Assembly: GCF_017301735.1 (NCBI RefSeq)
Contig: NZ_CP071090.1
Coordinates: 6,748,001 to 6,812,000 of the forward strand
Source: Pyxidicoccus parkwaysis
GTDB taxonomy: Bacteria > Myxococcota > Myxococcia > Myxococcales > Myxococcaceae
Reading direction: 5' to 3'
DNA: 64,000 bases
The notes beneath the pieces were generated by a model. The model did not search any database. It was not told where the DNA came from and saw only the letters and a program-made list of their open reading frames with translations. A program made the position numbers and the translations under genes. This document shows positions 27,883-35,763 of the stretch, piece after piece. The first letter of the stretch is position 1. Every line of letters begins with the position of its first letter.

Positions 27883-28683
27883 ATGAGGCGGCTGACGACA
27901 GGTGTCCTGGCTGTGGGAGTCCTGCTGTTCTCCGTGGGGTGCGGAGCGGGGAGCCCTTCCCGGCGAGGGATGGGGGGTTATGCGCAAGCGGTGGATTCGG
28001 CGACCTCCGCGTGCGAGCGCAACCCGGCCTACTGCGCCAAGGTGGCCGGTGAGGAGACCGTGCACCCGCTGGTGGTGCGGGCCGTCCAGGTGGGCACGGT
28101 GGGCAGGGCGTGGCAGGTGCTCGATGAGTTGGCGAGGAAGCCCATCGAAGACATCCTCGTCGAGTGCGCGAAATGGGCGAATGCGGAGGTGAACAAGAAG
28201 GAGTTGGGAGAACGGGCACCGACCGAGCAGGAGTGTGAGCAACAAGTGGGCGGCACGCGGGAGAATCCCGTGACCCGAGGCATGAGGCTAGGAGGGGCGA
28301 AACACAGGCTCGCCACCCCATGCACGGAAGAAAAGCTGAGCCGAACGCTCCCCGGACGATTCCGCCTGGAGCAGCGCTACCGCATCAACCCCGATACTCG
28401 ACAACTGGAGTTGATCACTCACGAGGCGGAGTTGGAAATGCTTCGCGAAGGAGGCAAGGAACTGGTGGGCTCGGTGGTGCCGGATGTCATCATCCACACG
28501 GGCAACCCACTGCAGGTCCAGGCCGTCTTTGACTTCAAATTCCCCTGTCCCGAGACCAATACCCCTAAATGGCGCTCGCTTTCTCCTGGCAATGCGCTCG
28601 GAGTCAGGAACCAGGGAGAGGCCTACTTCAAGGTCCTGGGTGAAGCTCCCTCCCGTGTTGCACCTGGAGGCGTCTTCAAATGA
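27883..28683 (+). CDS. Lipoprotein with PD-(D/E)XK-like nuclease signature, toxin candidate 1
   Basis: A 266-residue lipoprotein. GGGAGGG precedes the ATG and the signal peptide ends in lipobox SVGC (Cys20). The mature part is mostly helical with paired cysteines (C44, C51; C95; C118). Near the C-terminus, VVPDVIIHTG (Asp201) followed by AVFDFKFPCP (Asp217-x-Lys219) fits the PD-(D/E)XK nuclease core, close to VRR-NUC-like toxins. Its stop overlaps the next gene's ATG by four bases (ATGA). A lipidated nuclease coupled to an immunity-like gene resembles the myxobacterial SitA toxins delivered by outer-membrane exchange; that assignment is inference. A tandem paralog lies at 29660. Confidence 0.62.
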   Translation: MRRLTTGVLAVGVLLFSVGCGAGSPSRRGMGGYAQAVDSATSACERNPAYCAKVAGEETVHPLVVRAVQVGTVGRAWQVLDELARKPIEDILVECAKWANAEVNKKELGERAPTEQECEQQVGGTRENPVTRGMRLGGAKHRLATPCTEEKLSRTLPGRFRLEQRYRINPDTRQLELITHEAELEMLREGGKELVGSVVPDVIIHTGNPLQVQAVFDFKFPCPETNTPKWRSLSPGNALGVRNQGEAYFKVLGEAPSRVAPGGVFK

Positions 28684-29594
28684 GTGAACGATTTCCAGGC
28701 ATCTGGGTCCACACCGCCGACCGCACCGTGCACATCCAGCATGGGCTCATCATCCGGTTCTTCATGCATCACTCCCATGCGGAGTTTGCCCCCGCCGTGC
28801 TCCGCGCACTGGACGCGTACGTGCACGCAATCGGACCCGACACGCTGGCCTGGTACCCCGATGCAGAAGGCGACCTGCGGCGCATGGATGCTTCGACTTG
28901 GGAGCGTACGCGGCAGGCATTGCTCGACACCGGTACTCACACCTTCGTCACCCTGGTGGACCGACGCGAGGGTGCCGCTGGCTTCAGATTCGAATACGAG
29001 GGCATATCGCTCGAGACGCCAAACCTGCTCGACGACGCCAGACGTGCTTGTATCGCCAGCTTCTGGCTACCCTCGTCGTACGTCGAAGAGTCCGGTCCCA
29101 CGCACGTACGCGAGTTGGCGCTGGAGCTGGCGACCTCTCTTCCCTTCACCTCCGGCTATGCCAGTCTCGTCTTCAGTAGAGGTGAGCAACCCGTCAGTGT
29201 CGCTCGACAGATCAACAAGCTGTGTTTCCGCTACCCAGGCGTGGACGTGCTCGAGCACCCTGTCTCATGGGACATCGGCACGCGAATCCCTGGGGCGTAT
29301 TGGCTGACGTTTCTCGGGCAGCCCGTGCTGGGCGAACTGGGAGGCGCGGAGAGGTTGCGCGCACGCTTGTCGTCACCGGGCACCACCGTGCAGGAACTCC
29401 CAGGGGACCGCACCGTCGTCACACTCGGCCAGTGGCCCGAGGCGGGCGACCTGGAAGCGGGAGAGAACCTGCCCGCGTATCGGGAGCTGGCGCGCGTCCT
29501 GGAGCCGTGGCTCTACCGCACCTCAAGCACCCGCTTCGATCCGGATTTCCCACCAGAGGACAAGCTCCGCTGGGAGCGCCGCTTCCTGGATTGA
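28680..29594 (+). CDS. DUF3396-type immunity protein 1
   Basis: A 304-residue cytoplasmic protein resembling the DUF3396 (type VI immunity) family, judged from HGLIIRFFMHHSH near residue 22, the central ASFWLPSSYVEESGP/VRELALELAT segment, and the C-terminal PGAYWLTFLGQPVLGELGG. It probably neutralises the product of the overlapping upstream toxin candidate, to which it is translationally coupled. From about residue 205 to the end it is almost identical to the paralog at 30457, while the first 130 residues differ strongly, suggesting that specificity resides in the N-terminal part. Confidence 0.72.
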   Translation: MSERFPGIWVHTADRTVHIQHGLIIRFFMHHSHAEFAPAVLRALDAYVHAIGPDTLAWYPDAEGDLRRMDASTWERTRQALLDTGTHTFVTLVDRREGAAGFRFEYEGISLETPNLLDDARRACIASFWLPSSYVEESGPTHVRELALELATSLPFTSGYASLVFSRGEQPVSVARQINKLCFRYPGVDVLEHPVSWDIGTRIPGAYWLTFLGQPVLGELGGAERLRARLSSPGTTVQELPGDRTVVTLGQWPEAGDLEAGENLPAYRELARVLEPWLYRTSSTRFDPDFPPEDKLRWERRFLD

Positions 29595-29659
29595 ACGCGC
29601 ACTCAAAGGCGGCGGAGGCTCGGCTACCGTTGAGGCGTGCTCATGGGAGGGAGGGCCTG

Positions 29660-30457
29660 ATGAGGCGGCTGACGACGGGTGTCCTGGCGGTGGGAGTCCT
29701 GCTGTTCTCAGTGGGGTGCGGAGCGGGAAGCCCCTCCCGGCGCGGACAGGGGAGGTATGCGCAGACGGTGGACTCGGCGACCACCGCGTGTGAGCGCAAC
29801 CCGGCCTACTGCGCCAAGGTGCCCGGAGAGGAGACCGTGCACCCATTGGTGGTACGGGCCATCCAGGTGAGCACCGCGGGCAGGGCGTGGGAGGTGCTCG
29901 ATGAGATGGCGAGCAAGCGCACCGAGGACATCCTCGTCGAGTGCGCGACCTGGGCGGATGCGGAGGTGAACAAGAAGGAGTTCGGCGGAAGGGCTCCGAC
30001 GAAGCAGGAATGCGAGCAGCAGGTGAGCGGCACGCGAGAGAATCCCGTGACCCGGGGCATGAGATTGGGAAGCGCGAAACACAGGCTCGCCTTCCAATGC
30101 GCGGATGAGAAGCTGAGCCAGATGATTCCCAGACGATTCCGCCTGGAGCAGCGCTACCGCATCAACCCCGAGACGCAACAACTGGAATTGGCTACTCACA
30201 AGGCTGAGGTGGAGATGCTACGCAATGGCGGGAAGGATCTGGTGGGCTCGGTGGTACCCGACGTCGTCATCCACACAGGCGACCCGCTTCAGCCTCAGGC
30301 CGTCTTCGAATTCAAGTTTCCCTGCCCCGAAGACAACCCTCCTTCGTGGAGGGACTACCCTCCTCGGCCTGGGCAACAGGCCTCGAATCAAGGCGCGGCG
30401 TATGAAAGCGCTTTCGGCGAGAGTCCAACCATAATTACTCCCAAGGGGATCTTTTGA
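29660..30457 (+). CDS. Lipoprotein with PD-(D/E)XK-like nuclease signature, toxin candidate 2
   Basis: A 265-residue paralog of the lipoprotein at 27883. The first 29 residues, including the lipobox SVGC (Cys20), are identical and the rest remains collinear until residue 223. The nuclease-like core is VVPDVVIHTG (Asp201) and AVFEFKFPCP, with Glu217-x-Lys219 in place of Asp217. The last 40 residues (after FPCP) are unrelated in detail to copy 1, with insertion of Pro-rich DYPPRPGQQ. The stop overlaps the immunity start (TGATG). Confidence 0.62.
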   Translation: MRRLTTGVLAVGVLLFSVGCGAGSPSRRGQGRYAQTVDSATTACERNPAYCAKVPGEETVHPLVVRAIQVSTAGRAWEVLDEMASKRTEDILVECATWADAEVNKKEFGGRAPTKQECEQQVSGTRENPVTRGMRLGSAKHRLAFQCADEKLSQMIPRRFRLEQRYRINPETQQLELATHKAEVEMLRNGGKDLVGSVVPDVVIHTGDPLQPQAVFEFKFPCPEDNPPSWRDYPPRPGQQASNQGAAYESAFGESPTIITPKGIF

Positions 30458-31368
30458 TGAACGCGTTCCACCCACGAGTCCGGGTAGAGGCAAAAGGCGG
30501 ATACGTTGTGATTCGCGACGGTCTCACCTTCCGCTTCTTCATGCATCGCTCCCACAAGGGCCTCGGTCCAGCGGTGCTGCGAATGCTGAACGTGTTCAGG
30601 CAGGCAGTTGGACCGGAGACGCTGGCGATCTACCCCAACCAGGCGGGGTACTACCTCTTGCTCGACGACTACGCCTGGAAGCGCATTGAGGACGAACTCC
30701 TCGAAACCGACTTCCCCTTCATCGAAGTCGCAAGCGAGTCCAACGGCATGTCGGAGTTTGCTTTCGAATACATCGGTATCTCGCACGAAAACCCTGACAT
30801 GTTCGATGTGCCGGGTCGTGCGTGTGTTGCGACCTTCAAGTTGACCACGGAGTATCTGGAGCAACACGGCCCCTCACGCGTGCGCGAGTTGGCGCTCGAA
30901 CTGGCGTCGCATGTGCCCTTCAACTCTGGGTACGCCAGTCTCTCGTTCAACGCCATCATGGACCTGGTCGGTGTAAGGCGCAGGGTTCGCAGCATGTGCT
31001 TCCGTTACCCCGGAATGGACGTATTCGAGCACCGCATCCACAGGGACATCGGCACCCGAACCCCTGGGGCGTATTGGCTGACATTCCTCGGGCAGCCCGT
31101 GCTGGGTGAGTTGGGAGGCGTGGAAGGACTGCGCGCACGCTTGTCGTCACCGGGCACCACGGTGCAGCAACTTCCGGGAGACCGCGCCGTCGTCACACTC
31201 GGCCAATGGCCCGAGGCGGGCGATCTGGAGGCGGGAGAGAACCTGCCCGCGTATCGAGAGCTGGCGCGCGTCCTGGAGCCGTGGCTCTACCACGACCCGG
31301 GTACCGTCCACGCTTCCGACTTCCCATCGGAAGACAAGCTCCGCTGGGAGCGCCGCTTCCTGGATTGA
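30457..31368 (+). CDS. DUF3396-type immunity protein 2
   Basis: A 303-residue paralog of the protein at 28680. The ATG at 30457 overlaps the toxin 2 stop by one base; a TTG one codon earlier is a less likely start. The family markers RDGLTFRFFMHRSH and GAYWLTFLGQPVLGELGG are present. The N-terminal half has drifted widely from copy 1, whereas the last 100 residues are nearly unchanged, including at the DNA level. Convergent with the DUF2381-type gene. Confidence 0.72.
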   Translation: MNAFHPRVRVEAKGGYVVIRDGLTFRFFMHRSHKGLGPAVLRMLNVFRQAVGPETLAIYPNQAGYYLLLDDYAWKRIEDELLETDFPFIEVASESNGMSEFAFEYIGISHENPDMFDVPGRACVATFKLTTEYLEQHGPSRVRELALELASHVPFNSGYASLSFNAIMDLVGVRRRVRSMCFRYPGMDVFEHRIHRDIGTRTPGAYWLTFLGQPVLGELGGVEGLRARLSSPGTTVQQLPGDRAVVTLGQWPEAGDLEAGENLPAYRELARVLEPWLYHDPGTVHASDFPSEDKLRWERRFLD

Positions 31369-31376
31369 ACGCGCAC

Positions 31377-32321
31377 TCAGCGAACTTCGAGGCCTTCGAG
31401 CGTCACCGTCTGTCCGCCACTCTCGTCCCACAGCTTGAGGGTGTAGCGACCAGCGGGCAGTGAGGCCTCATGTTCACTCGCGATGACGACGAACTGATCA
31501 TCCCAGGGAGTCAGAGGAGCCCCCTGCCAGGGGCGCCGCGTCATCACGAGGCGCCCCTGCGAATCTCGCAGCGAGGCCCCCGCCGCGACCCAGCCTCCTT
31601 CCCCCCGTCCCCGCCATGCGAGATTCAAACGTAGGGCCATCCAGAGGCCCGCCAGCCGAACCCCCTGAACAGCTTTGACCGAAACCGGGGCGGAGTTCTC
31701 CTCCCGCCCGAAGGTCAGCGGCCTTTGCCGCACGTCGTCCAGGCGTGCGACCGTTGCGGCCAAGGCGCCACCCTCGCCAGACAGCTCCGGCGACGAATGA
31801 AGCCTGGCGACCTCCTGGCGAAGCCGAGACATCCCGCTCTTCAGTTCCTCGACTTCCTGACGATAGGACTCCGCGGTGCGGGGTCTTCGGAAGAGCTCGA
31901 CCTGACGCTCGACCTGTTCGGGATCGACTACCAACATGAATGCAACGCGCTCTGGAGCTGCATCATCGCGGAATCGGATCTCCAGACGCAGGTGCTCACC
32001 CTGTTGGAAGGTACTCGACGGGACGAGCACCAGATGGTCCTCCGACAGCCCCAGCCGCTGGAAGCGTTCACGGCCTTCGAGCACCACCTCATCAGGCCGG
32101 ATGGTTGAATCGAAGAGCACCGTGGTGGTGAGCCCCGGGCCGATATGAATCTCCGGAATCGGCTCCCGCACTTCCCTGAGGTCAATGCGGCGCACTCCCG
32201 CGAGCATCTCTGAGTTTCGAGGAGCGGCGGCATCCGCGACTGGCGCCAGCAACAGTCCCCAGGCGAGCACGATGAAGAAGGGCGAAGCGAACAAGGCCGG
32301 AAGACCTCCAAACGGGCGCAT
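31377..32321 (-). CDS. DUF2381-type secreted protein (myxobacterial paralogous family)
   Basis: A 314-residue exported protein resembling the DUF2381 family (TIGR02268), known mainly from myxobacteria. A signal peptide ends near PVADAAA. The N-terminal part (RRIDLREVREPIPEIHIGPGLTTTVLFDSTIRPDEVVLEGRERFQRLGLSEDHLVLVPSS) is a beta-rich domain; a coiled-coil (ESYRQEVEELKSGMSRLRQEVARL, around residue 155) follows; a second beta domain ends the protein. The start at 32321 is only 22 bases after the stop of the kinase gene, so the two form an operon. Such proteins commonly neighbour Ser/Thr kinases in myxobacteria; function unknown. Confidence 0.8.
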   Translation of the reverse strand: MRPFGGLPALFASPFFIVLAWGLLLAPVADAAAPRNSEMLAGVRRIDLREVREPIPEIHIGPGLTTTVLFDSTIRPDEVVLEGRERFQRLGLSEDHLVLVPSSTFQQGEHLRLEIRFRDDAAPERVAFMLVVDPEQVERQVELFRRPRTAESYRQEVEELKSGMSRLRQEVARLHSSPELSGEGGALAATVARLDDVRQRPLTFGREENSAPVSVKAVQGVRLAGLWMALRLNLAWRGRGEGGWVAAGASLRDSQGRLVMTRRPWQGAPLTPWDDQFVVIASEHEASLPAGRYTLKLWDESGGQTVTLEGLEVR

Positions 32322-32343
32322 CCATACCCCATCAGGCTCGCCG

Positions 32344-34368
32344 CTACATCTTCTCGAGCCTTCCCAAATACGTCGTCGACGCGACCATCGGAAACACCGA
32401 CACCATCCGTTTCTCGGGGGTGCTGGAAGGCGCGTAGAGAAGTCCGAGTGCACTTCGGGTACGGTCGGTTACGAACTGGGCGCAAACCGGGTACCGGTTA
32501 CCATCGGGCGTCTCCAGCTGCGTCATCCAGCCATAGATGCGGTCCTTTCCGTGGAACAGCTGCCCATGGAGACGGGTCCCCTTTGGGAACTTGTAATCTT
32601 GATTGCCTGGCATGAAGGGACTGCGTGCCATCATGGTGAATGGCCCTTCCGGCGGTACCGGCACTGGCTGGTTGTTCTCCGGCCGATTCGGGGTGAGCCA
32701 CCACGTAGTTTCGCCGCCCAAACCAAGGGGCGGATCGAACCTCGCGATCTCCATGAACTCAAGGGCCTCTTTCGAACACGGAGCCTCCGGGGGCATCGTG
32801 CGCAGCTGAGGCCCGCTCGCGCACGCGGCCCCGGCAACCATGCATGCCGTGGCCGCGGCCTTCGTCGCGCGACTCAGGGTGGAGCTCTTGCTCTTCGGCG
32901 CTGACGGGGCGGCGACCTCGCTGTTGGGAGTGTTCGACACCGGCGCGGAGGCCAGCAGCCCCGCATCCATGGCCACACCTGCATCAACGGAAGGCGGCAC
33001 CGCCGCCATCGGGTGTGTATCGGGGGAACTCGGAGGACGGCTCGTCACAGCGGGATTTCCTTTCTCGGAAGGGGGCGGCGGAACAGTCGCCGTTACGCCA
33101 CGGGGGGATTGCGAGAGATGTGGCAACGCAAAGGCCACGAAGCCGAGGACGAGGAGCACACCCAGCCCGAACCCCACCACTCCCCGGTACCTCCCTCGCG
33201 CCGGGGACGACACCATCTCTTCGCTCTTTGTGATTTGAGGCGGCGTCTTCGGTCCGCGCTCGGGTGCCGGCGCCTGCGGCTCCAACACCACCGTCATCGG
33301 CGCGGGCTCAGGCTCCGTCATCGCGGAGGACTCCGACGGCTTCAGCGCCTCCAGCGGCGCGCGCCCCGCCTCCGGCATCATGCGCACGCGCGGCGTCTCC
33401 GAGCCGGTGCCCTGCGGATCCATCTCGGGCGGCCGGTCCAGTGACACGCGCCACGCCGGCTGCCGCTTCTCCTTCGCCACGTCCCAGAGCGCTTGCAGCA
33501 GTGCCTCGGTGCCCGGGTAGCGGTCCTCGGGGCGCTTCTCCAGCAGCCGCATGGCGATGTCGCCCAGGGCTCGCGGCACCTTGGGATTCACCACGTGCGG
33601 CGCTCGCGGCGTCACCGTCTCGATGGCCGGCAGCAGCCGGTCATACGGAAGCTTCGGGTCGAACGCGTAGCCATCCGTGAGCGCCTCGTACAGCAGCGCG
33701 CCCAGCGCATAGAGGTCCCCCGGCACGCCCGCGTCGAAGTACGCGCCCTGCTGCCACGTGCCCTCGCGCAGGAAGGCCACGCACTCGGGCGGCAGCAGGT
33801 GCGGCGAGGCCGGCGCCACGCCCACCGTCAGCGTCGTGGCCCCCGGCAGCCGCACGGTGCCCAGGTCGATGAGGTAGGGGCGCTCATCCTCGCGGCGGAT
33901 GATCAGGTTGTCGCCCTTCAAGTCGCGCAGGTGCACGCCGCGCCGGTGCAGGTCCGCCACCGCGCGCACCACCTCCGTGAAGACGGTGAGCAGGTGCGCC
34001 GCCGTGGGCTTCACGCGCCAGCGCCACTCGTGGAACGTCTCTCCGTCCACGAAGTCGGTGACGAAATACAGGTAGCCGTCGGGAGGCTCGGGCCAGCGGT
34101 CCACCGCGTGGAGGCGCGGCAGGTTCGGGTGCGGCGCGCAGGCCAGCAGCGCGGCCACCTCGTGCGCGAGCCGGCCGTTGACGTCCTCCTCCTCCGAGGC
34201 ATGCGGCCCCGCCGGACGGAGCGCCATCTTCAGCGAGTAGAACCGTCCGCCCCGCTCCACCTTGAAGACCCGCCCGAAGCCGCCCGCGCCCAGCGACGCC
34301 ACCACGCGCCACGGGCCCACCTCACTGTCCGGGATGAGCTGGTCCGGGTGGAGAGGTGGCGACCTCAT
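32344..34368 (-). CDS. Membrane-anchored Ser/Thr protein kinase with extracytoplasmic domain
   Basis: A 674-residue receptor-like kinase. The kinase domain (about residues 15-295) has the glycine loop LGAGGFGRV, Lys47, catalytic loop HLRDLKGDN (Asp149, Asn154) and DLG (168-170) in place of DFG, and ends with PPE instead of APE. After a Pro-rich linker one transmembrane helix spans about 397-416. Outside, a Pro/Ser/Ala-rich stalk is followed by a 180-residue domain beginning after ACMVAGAACASG and ending with TYLGRLEKM, which may sense the envelope. Pairs with the DUF2381-type gene. The ATG at 34368 follows AGGTGGGG. Confidence 0.85.
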   Translation of the reverse strand: MRSPPLHPDQLIPDSEVGPWRVVASLGAGGFGRVFKVERGGRFYSLKMALRPAGPHASEEEDVNGRLAHEVAALLACAPHPNLPRLHAVDRWPEPPDGYLYFVTDFVDGETFHEWRWRVKPTAAHLLTVFTEVVRAVADLHRRGVHLRDLKGDNLIIRREDERPYLIDLGTVRLPGATTLTVGVAPASPHLLPPECVAFLREGTWQQGAYFDAGVPGDLYALGALLYEALTDGYAFDPKLPYDRLLPAIETVTPRAPHVVNPKVPRALGDIAMRLLEKRPEDRYPGTEALLQALWDVAKEKRQPAWRVSLDRPPEMDPQGTGSETPRVRMMPEAGRAPLEALKPSESSAMTEPEPAPMTVVLEPQAPAPERGPKTPPQITKSEEMVSSPARGRYRGVVGFGLGVLLVLGFVAFALPHLSQSPRGVTATVPPPPSEKGNPAVTSRPPSSPDTHPMAAVPPSVDAGVAMDAGLLASAPVSNTPNSEVAAPSAPKSKSSTLSRATKAAATACMVAGAACASGPQLRTMPPEAPCSKEALEFMEIARFDPPLGLGGETTWWLTPNRPENNQPVPVPPEGPFTMMARSPFMPGNQDYKFPKGTRLHGQLFHGKDRIYGWMTQLETPDGNRYPVCAQFVTDRTRSALGLLYAPSSTPEKRMVSVFPMVASTTYLGRLEKM

Positions 34369-34581
34369 GGAAGTGACCCCACCTGGCAGGTCGGCCCCTT
34401 CCCCGCTCCGCCCACGCGCGCGGCCCGACGTGACGGCGAGGCCATCACCGGCGCGAGCTGCATGAGGGATGCGAGAACCACCCAGGAAGCGGGGCTGAAC
34501 AAGGGCAACCTCCAGGGTTGACCTTACCCTCTCTCGTGGGTCTGTCACGGATTTTCCCACCCGCGAGGTGGGTGCCTCGCG

Positions 34582-35763
34582 TCACTCCGACCCGACGTCC
34601 CCCGTCGGTTCCTCGGAGTCCTCGCGCGCCACATCCCTGGCGGCCCGAGCCCAGTGCCCTCGCAGGCGAGCCTCGGCGGCCAGGGCCTCGTCCCAGGAAG
34701 GACCGTCAGGCAGCAGGCGCGATGCATTCGCGAGGACGAGCCGCTCCAGTGCCAGCTCCTCGCACAGTTTTCGCAACCCGATTGCATCCAGGCCGCACGC
34801 GGCGAGATGCGCCTCGCGCCGTCCGGGCGGGATGCCCTGCGCGTCCCACCACGCGGCTTCTTCCTCGGCCACCTCCGCGGCGGTGACGCTCAATCCCAGC
34901 GTCCGCGCCTGTCCCGCGAGCAGGGCGCGGCGCAGGCCCGCCTCGGCCAACTCCACCGCGTCGGGGGCTTCGCGGAGCGCGTCCAGCACGCGCCCGGAGG
35001 ACACCGTGCCGGCTCGGACTCGCGTCACGTCGTCCACCAATCGTCGGCGGCGTACGAGGGACGACGGTGACTGCCGTGCGCCCATGAGAGGGGGCGCCCC
35101 TGACGCCACCCACTCCGCCGCGGCCTGGATGCAGGCGATGGCGTCGAGCCGCTTCAGGTCTTCATTGCCCTTCGGGAACCAGGCGTCCCATGCGGCGCGC
35201 GTGGACTCCGGCCAGCTCGGACGCACGCGCTCCAGCAGTCGGGGCCAGGTGCGCTCCTGATAGAAGAGCGCCTCCGCCTCCTGCACGAGCGCGTGCGCCG
35301 CGTCGCGCCCGAGCACCTTCGCTGCTCTCGCGAGCTCCGCGACGTGCCGCACGTTGACGAGCGGCACCGTGAGCGGCCGCCAGCCGTGCTCCGCGTCGGC
35401 GTGCAGCAGCGCGACCTCCGAGTCGTCCACCACGACGCCATCCCGATACCACGCGAAGATGCGCCCCACGCCGACCATGCCGTGCGGGGCCAGCTCCGCC
35501 GCGCGCAGTGCGCCCATGCTCGCGCCACCGAAGACGGCGACTCCCGCCTCCAGCGCCGCCAGGATTTCGTGGTGCCACACCGACGGCTGTGCCTCGAAGA
35601 CGCCGTCCACCAGGGCGATGGCCCGGGGCCGTGAGCCCAGTGCGCGCCATACGTCGCCCTGCCTCGCCGGAGGCAACACCGTGCACGGTGCCAACTTCCG
35701 CGCCTCTTCCGCAGGCAAAGACGGTCCGAGGAAGACCACCAGCGCATCCGTTCGCCGCGTCAT
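34582..35763 (-). CDS. TfuA-like protein (partner of YcaO)
   Basis: A 393-residue cytoplasmic protein of the TfuA-like family. The hallmark segment is VVFLGPSLPAEEARKL at the start, VLPPARQGDVWRAL, then ALVDGVFEAQPSVWHHEILAALEAGVAVFGGASMGALRAAEL near residues 50-90, and DDSEVALLHAD. TfuA proteins supply or channel sulfur to YcaO enzymes that install thioamides in peptide backbones (thioviridamide-type peptides, methyl-coenzyme M reductase thioglycine). Its ATG overlaps the YcaO stop by four bases, so the two are translationally coupled. The C-terminal 150 residues are helical and less conserved. Confidence 0.88.
   Translation of the reverse strand: MTRRTDALVVFLGPSLPAEEARKLAPCTVLPPARQGDVWRALGSRPRAIALVDGVFEAQPSVWHHEILAALEAGVAVFGGASMGALRAAELAPHGMVGVGRIFAWYRDGVVVDDSEVALLHADAEHGWRPLTVPLVNVRHVAELARAAKVLGRDAAHALVQEAEALFYQERTWPRLLERVRPSWPESTRAAWDAWFPKGNEDLKRLDAIACIQAAAEWVASGAPPLMGARQSPSSLVRRRRLVDDVTRVRAGTVSSGRVLDALREAPDAVELAEAGLRRALLAGQARTLGLSVTAAEVAEEEAAWWDAQGIPPGRREAHLAACGLDAIGLRKLCEELALERLVLANASRLLPDGPSWDEALAAEARLRGHWARAARDVAREDSEEPTGDVGSE

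Larger units (their letters stand above)
27840..29605 (+). repeat. Tandem duplication, copy 1 (toxin 1 + immunity 1)
   Basis: First copy of a unit of about 1.77 kb, running from CGGAGGCT upstream of the lipoprotein gene to GAACGCGCACTCA just after the immunity gene. The second copy follows after seven bases, offset by about 1,774 bases. Leader, signal-peptide region and the end of the immunity gene are nearly identical; the middle is diverged. No inverted ends or transposase are present, so it is a segmental duplication, not a transposon. Confidence 0.85.
29613..31379 (+). repeat. Tandem duplication, copy 2 (toxin 2 + immunity 2)
   Basis: Second copy of the 1.77-kb unit. A four-base insertion (GGGAGGGAGGG against GGGAGGG) lies in the leader ahead of the toxin start. 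The final bases (ACTCA) contain the stop codon of the convergent DUF2381-type gene, so the right junction lies exactly at that gene's end. Confidence 0.85.

Noticed and set aside
27840..31379. Transposon or composite mobile element explanation for the 1.77-kb repeats
   Set aside because: No transposase, no terminal inverted repeats and no target-site duplication at the junctions; a tandem segmental duplication explains it.
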